A model generated the notes under the pieces. The model did no database searches. It was not told the origin of the DNA and worked only from the letters and a program-made list of their open reading frames with translations. Position numbers and translations under genes: made by a program. Shown here piece by piece: positions 29,762 through 32,802 of a stretch of 32,802 bases of DNA. Each line of letters starts with the position of its first letter. The first letter of the stretch is position 1. This stretch comes from Streptomyces sp. OfavH-34-F (GTDB taxonomy: Bacteria; Actinomycetota; Actinomycetes; Streptomycetales; Streptomycetaceae). The stretch lies in contig NZ_JAKRGC010000034.1 of NCBI RefSeq assembly GCF_022347745.1, forward strand, positions 1 through 32,802, given 5' to 3'.

Positions 29762-29962
29762 ATGGCAAGTTATGGTAAAGAATCCATCGTTCGCTTGACT
29801 TTGCTGATGGGTATACTTCTGGCCGTTCTGGGGGGACAGTTCATGTCGGGCCTTTCGCAGGGGACATCGGCTGGAACCGAGGTCAGTGCGATGGACGCGG
29901 TCTCTCCGGGAATAGTCCGGACCGGGGAGTACCGGCCGCTGGACGACCGCTGGGGCGTGTGA
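29762..29962 (+). CDS. Small hydrophobic peptide, divergent from the LuxR-type regulator
   Basis: The product is 66 residues from ATG 29762, or 83 from GTG 29711; both have ribosome sites. It begins MASYGKESIVRLTLLMG, followed by ILLAVLGG, which is one membrane segment or an uncleaved signal. The C-terminal half is polar and ends RTGEYRPLDDRWGV. I do not recognise it. A basic N-terminus, a single hydrophobic stretch and a conserved-looking polar tail fit a small membrane protein or an exported signal peptide. RiPP precursor is less likely because no modification enzyme is near. Divergent transcription from a regulator suggests the two work together. The codons near the start use more A and T than the neighbours. 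Confidence 0.65.
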   Translation: MASYGKESIVRLTLLMGILLAVLGGQFMSGLSQGTSAGTEVSAMDAVSPGIVRTGEYRPLDDRWGV

Positions 29963-29988
29963 TCCGCCCGGCCGCGCCCGTACTCGAC

Positions 29989-30708
29989 TCAGCCGATGCT
30001 CCCCGCAGCGCACATGCGGGGAGCGTCGCCGTGTACGGCCCCGGACGGCCGGCGCGCGGGCACCGCGATGGCGGTCACCAGCACCCCGTCCCGCGCCGAC
30101 CAGCGGCCGCTGAACGAGGTGGGGCCCGCCGGGGACAGCTCCTCCGGCGCCGGCAGCAGCCGCGCGGTGAACGTCTCCTGCGCCGCGTCCACCCGCACCA
30201 GCGCGTCGGTGAAGTCCAGTTCCTGGCCGGTGAGCGGGAACCACGTCTTGTAGACCGCCTCCTTGACGGAGAACAGCAGCCGGTCCCAGGCCACCTCGGG
30301 CAGCGCCCACGCCAGCTCACGGGTCCGCCGCAGCTCCTGCGGCAGCGCGATCGACTCCAGCACGCCGGGCCGCAGCGGGGCGTTGGGCTCGGCGTCGATC
30401 CCCACCGAGAGGAAGTCCTCCGCACGGGCCAGCGCCACCCCCCGGAACCCCGCGCAGTGCGTCATCGAGCCCACCACCGAGGGCGCCCACTGCGGCACCC
30501 CGCGCCGCCCCGGCAGCACGGCGGCCGGCGCCACCCCGAGCGCCCCCATGGCCCGCCGGGCGCACCACCGCACCGTGGCGAACTCCCGACGGCGCTTGGG
30601 GACGGCGTTGCTGATCAGGGACTCCTCCTCCGGGAAGAGGAACACCTCGGCCGGGTCGGCGGTGGCCTCGGCGGTGGCGACGGTCGACGGCAGCAGCTCG
30701 GTGAGCAC
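29989..30708 (-). CDS. 4'-phosphopantetheinyl transferase (EntD/Sfp type), second of two
   Basis: The enzyme is 239 residues from the GTG at 30708, which has GGAGG 6 bases upstream; the frame stays open to 30777 without a better site. Motifs are GSMTHCAGFRGVALAR, VGIDAEPNAPL (metal site) and LLFSVKEAVYKTWFPLTG (the W/F-S-x-K-E-x-x-Y-K motif of the EntD group). It should activate carrier proteins by adding phosphopantetheine. Its class differs from the enzyme at 27621, so the two may have different partners. The 3' end overlaps a strong inverted repeat. Confidence 0.9.
   Translation of the reverse strand: MLTELLPSTVATAEATADPAEVFLFPEEESLISNAVPKRRREFATVRWCARRAMGALGVAPAAVLPGRRGVPQWAPSVVGSMTHCAGFRGVALARAEDFLSVGIDAEPNAPLRPGVLESIALPQELRRTRELAWALPEVAWDRLLFSVKEAVYKTWFPLTGQELDFTDALVRVDAAQETFTARLLPAPEELSPAGPTSFSGRWSARDGVLVTAIAVPARRPSGAVHGDAPRMCAAGSIG
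29994..30028. terminator. Stem-loop terminator at the end of the second transferase gene
   Basis: Arms at 29994-30007 and 30015-30028 pair over 14 bases with one T-G wobble; the inner 10 bp are perfect. The loop is 7 bases. It overlaps the last codons of the minus-strand transferase gene and lies 31 bases after the stop of the small peptide gene, so it can serve both. Confidence 0.7.
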
Positions 30709-30977
30709 GGCGTTCCTCCGGGGCGGGGTGTCGGGTGGACGCCTCCCACGCTCCCGCCGCCGCCCCGCACCGGCCACCGAACCGGCCCCCGGCCGGGCCG
30801 GCCGGCCCGCCGGAGGGGCCTTTTCTGCCAGTCCGCTGCCATCCGCGCGACCGGGCGCCGCGGGCCTGCGGCCGGGCTGCCACCGGCCCGCACCGCCCTT
30901 GCCATGGCCCTGCTACGCCCCGGCGGACCGGCCCCGGGCCGTCCGCCCGGCGTCAACTACGGGGTCGTGGTGGGGTG
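30709..30977. other. GC-rich intergenic stretch without visible genes
   Basis: This is most of a 303-base gap between divergent genes. The left end holds the ribosome site of the transferase gene. The rest is dense in CCGGCC-type blocks with no coding frame that I trust. The promoter of the phosphoesterase gene is at its right end. Confidence 0.6.
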
Positions 30978-31005
30978 TTCACGGGCACCCTGCCCGATCT
31001 AGCCT
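30978..31005 (+). promoter_or_regulatory. Promoter for a leaderless transcript
   Basis: A -35-like TTCACG (30978-30983) and a -10 box TAGCCT (31000-31005) are spaced by 16 bases. The A of the ATG at 31012 is 7 bases after the -10 box, where transcription would start. The gene has no ribosome site, so a leaderless mRNA is likely. Confidence 0.6.
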
Positions 31006-31011
31006 GGCCGA

Positions 31012-31857
31012 ATGGCGCACGGAAACCTCATGGCCATCAGTGACCTCCATGTCGCATTCCCGGAGAACCGCCGGATCGTCGAGGAGCTGTTTCCCGACAG
31101 CCCCGCCGACTGGCTCATCGTCGCCGGCGACGTCGGGGAGTCGCCCGACGATCTGAGCTGGGTGCTCGATTTGCTCGCCCGCCGCTATGCGACGGTCATC
31201 TGGGCCCCCGGAAACCACGACTTGTGGACCCTGCGCGACGATCCTGTGCCGCTGCGTGGAGACGCCCGGTACCGCCGATTGGTCGAAATCTGCCGCTCGT
31301 ACGGAGTCCACACCCCCGAGGACCCGTACCCGGTCTGGTCCGGACCGGGCGGCCCGCTGGTCGTGGCCCCGCTCTTCCTGCTGTACGACTACACCTTCCG
31401 CACGCCCACCGCCGCCACCCAGGAGCAGGCGCTCGAACAGGCGTATGAGGCAGGGGTGGTGTGCACCGACGAGTTCCTGCTGCACCCCGACCCCTACCCG
31501 TCCCGGGAGGCCTGGTGCCGGGCCCGCGTCGAGGCCACCGAGCGGCGCCTGGCCGCCTGCGACCCCGCCCTGCGCACCGTGCTGGTCAACCACTTCCCGC
31601 TGGTCCGCACCCCCACCCGGGTCCTGCGCCACCCCGAGTTCGCCCAGTGGTGCGGGACCGAGCTGACGGCCGACTGGCACACCCGCTTCCGGGCCGCCGC
31701 CGTCGTGTACGGGCACCTCCACATCCCGCGCACCACGTGGTACGACGGCGTGCGCTTCGAGGAGGTCTCGGTCGGCTACCCCCGGGAGCGCCGTCACCGG
31801 GGGCAGACAGGGGTGGCGCCCCGCCGGATCTTCCCGGCCGCCGCCGGGGATTCCTGA
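31012..31857 (+). CDS. Calcineurin-like metallophosphoesterase
   Basis: This 281-residue enzyme has all five metal-site motifs of the family: SDLH (10-13), AGDVGE, GNHD, NHFP and GHLHIP. It should hydrolyse phosphomono- or diesters with two metal ions. No signal peptide is seen, so it acts in the cytoplasm. Similar genes occur next to phosphopantetheinyl transferases in Streptomyces, so a link to CoA or carrier-protein metabolism is possible but not shown. The chosen ATG at 31012 fits the -10 box exactly for a leaderless message; the second ATG (31030) has no clear ribosome site. Confidence 0.9.
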   Translation: MAHGNLMAISDLHVAFPENRRIVEELFPDSPADWLIVAGDVGESPDDLSWVLDLLARRYATVIWAPGNHDLWTLRDDPVPLRGDARYRRLVEICRSYGVHTPEDPYPVWSGPGGPLVVAPLFLLYDYTFRTPTAATQEQALEQAYEAGVVCTDEFLLHPDPYPSREAWCRARVEATERRLAACDPALRTVLVNHFPLVRTPTRVLRHPEFAQWCGTELTADWHTRFRAAAVVYGHLHIPRTTWYDGVRFEEVSVGYPRERRHRGQTGVAPRRIFPAAAGDS

Positions 31858-31986
31858 CTGGCAGGTTCCGGCCACCGCGGGAGCGTCGCGGCCCACCCCT
31901 GCCGTGATTCACGATTGTCCCTCAAGCGCCGCTCGATCGGTCCTGTATCCGGTTCGCATTCCCGATTCTTCGCCGAGAGCCGGAAC

Positions 31987-32802
31987 ATGGGCATGGGGGA
32001 TCTCATGGTGTTGTTCCGTCGCGCCGAAGAATTTTCTCTTCTGGACGAACTGATCGAAGGATGCGGAGAAGGGAATTCAGGACTGCTGCTCATCGAAGGA
32101 GCGGTGGGATGTGGGAAAAGTGAATTCCTGGAGACCGTTGCGACCCATTCCGAAAAACACGGCGCTCTGGTGCTGCGCGGAATGGCGACCGCCGAGGAAA
32201 GGCGGCATCCGCTCGGCGTACTGCGCCAGCTGACCGCCGACGCCCCGCCCGGCACCCTCCCGCCCCTGCCGCCCCTGCCGCCGGCGCCCGCCGACGCCGG
32301 CCGGGTCGGAGCCATGCGGCAGTTCGCGACCGCCGTACGCGGGCTGAGCGCCACCGCGCCCGTGGTGGTCTGCGTGGACGACCTGCACCACGTGGACGAG
32401 CTGTCCGGCCGCTACCTGCTCCACCTCGCCCGCGGCACCCGCGGGGCCAAGGTGCTCCTCGCCCTCACCGAGTCCGTCCACGAGCACGGCGACGACCCGC
32501 TGCTGCGCACCGAACTGCTGCGGCTCCCCCACTTCTCGCGGCTGCGCCTCGAACGCTTCACGCCCGACGCGGTCCGGGCCACGCTCCCCGACCGGAACGA
32601 GGCCGAGACCGAACGGCTGCACCGCGCGTCCGGCGGCAACCCGCTGCTGCTGCGCGCCCTCCTCCAGGACCCCGGCGCCCGCCCCGGCGAGGCCTACCAC
32701 CACGCCGTGCTCGCCTGCCTGCACCGCTGCGGCCCCGCCACCCCCGCGCTCACCGAGGCCGTCGCCGTCCTGGGCCCGCTGGCGACCACCCCGCACACCG
32801 CC
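31987..32802 (+). CDS. LAL-type (large ATP-binding LuxR) regulator, N-terminal fragment
   Basis: The gene runs off the right end. The visible 272 residues start MGMGDLMVLFRRAEEF and contain a Walker A motif GAVGCGKS, a Walker B-like VVVCVDDLHHVD and ASGGNPLLL, the pattern of the ATPase part of LAL regulators. The C-terminal LuxR HTH is expected outside the window. Such proteins are pathway activators in many PKS clusters. Starts at 31987, 31993 and 32005 are all in frame; 32005 has GGGGGA just upstream and may be the real one. The first 40 codons are less GC-rich than the rest. Confidence 0.85.
   Translation, partial: MGMGDLMVLFRRAEEFSLLDELIEGCGEGNSGLLLIEGAVGCGKSEFLETVATHSEKHGALVLRGMATAEERRHPLGVLRQLTADAPPGTLPPLPPLPPAPADAGRVGAMRQFATAVRGLSATAPVVVCVDDLHHVDELSGRYLLHLARGTRGAKVLLALTESVHEHGDDPLLRTELLRLPHFSRLRLERFTPDAVRATLPDRNEAETERLHRASGGNPLLLRALLQDPGARPGEAYHHAVLACLHRCGPATPALTEAVAVLGPLATTPHTA

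Noticed and set aside
29711..29962. RiPP precursor peptide
   Set aside because: No cyclase, dehydratase, radical SAM peptide enzyme or peptidase is near, and the peptide lacks a leader-core pattern with Cys, Ser or Thr clusters.

Overview
This window looks like part of a secondary-metabolite gene cluster from a high-GC actinomycete, most likely a Streptomyces. Codons end almost always in G or C, genes are chained by ATGA/GTGA overlaps, and there are typical streptomycete families (XRE regulator with a DUF5753-type C-terminus, DUF6879, a LAL regulator). No rRNA, tRNA, insertion sequence or CRISPR array was seen. Two genes run off the ends: a modular polyketide synthase on the left and a large ATP-binding regulator on the right.

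Layout. (1) 1-2971: the last ACP and thioesterase of a type I PKS, then a stand-alone adenylating enzyme and a strong terminator. (2) 3145-7762: a block that does not look biosynthetic, holding a DUF6879-type fusion protein with a TTA codon, an XRE regulator, two uncharacterised proteins, a kinase-like protein, a GNAT acetyltransferase and a convergent lipoprotein. A duplicated operator-like sequence lies at both ends of the regulator pair. (3) 7967-9607: a DHA2-type drug exporter. (4) 9917-17449: a beta-amino-acid starter cassette made of a radical-SAM 2,3-aminomutase, a fold-type I PLP enzyme, a discrete carrier protein, a second adenylating enzyme, a secreted PQQ-type beta-propeller and a discrete acyltransferase resembling VinK. 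(5) 17614-28487: a tightly coupled operon of fatty acyl-AMP ligase, acyl-CoA dehydrogenase homologue, ACP, a KS-AT-ACP synthase, a FabH-like ketosynthase, an FkbH-like glyceryl transferase, a second ACP and a phosphopantetheinyl transferase. (6) 28544-32802: a LuxR-type regulator, a small hydrophobic peptide divergent from it, a second phosphopantetheinyl transferase, a metallophosphoesterase and the start of a LAL regulator.

How the genes may work together (inference). The aminomutase has lost both lysine-binding aspartates of the KamA family and carries an arginine in place of one, so it probably makes beta-glutamate. The neighbouring PLP enzyme may process this product, possibly by decarboxylation to 3-aminobutyrate as proposed for incednine. 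The two adenylating enzymes, the small carrier protein and the VinK-like acyltransferase match the load-protect-transfer logic of macrolactam starters (vicenistatin, incednine, hitachimycin), and the PKS-TE at the left edge could close the ring. The second operon has the parts for a separate chain: acid activation, alpha,beta-desaturation, one malonyl extension to a beta-keto thioester, and joining to glyceryl-ACP as in tetronates such as RK-682. Finding both systems side by side, with a secreted quinoprotein-like enzyme, is the most unusual feature here. The second is a near-perfect parS (ParB-binding) site inside the PKS coding sequence at 24181-24196.
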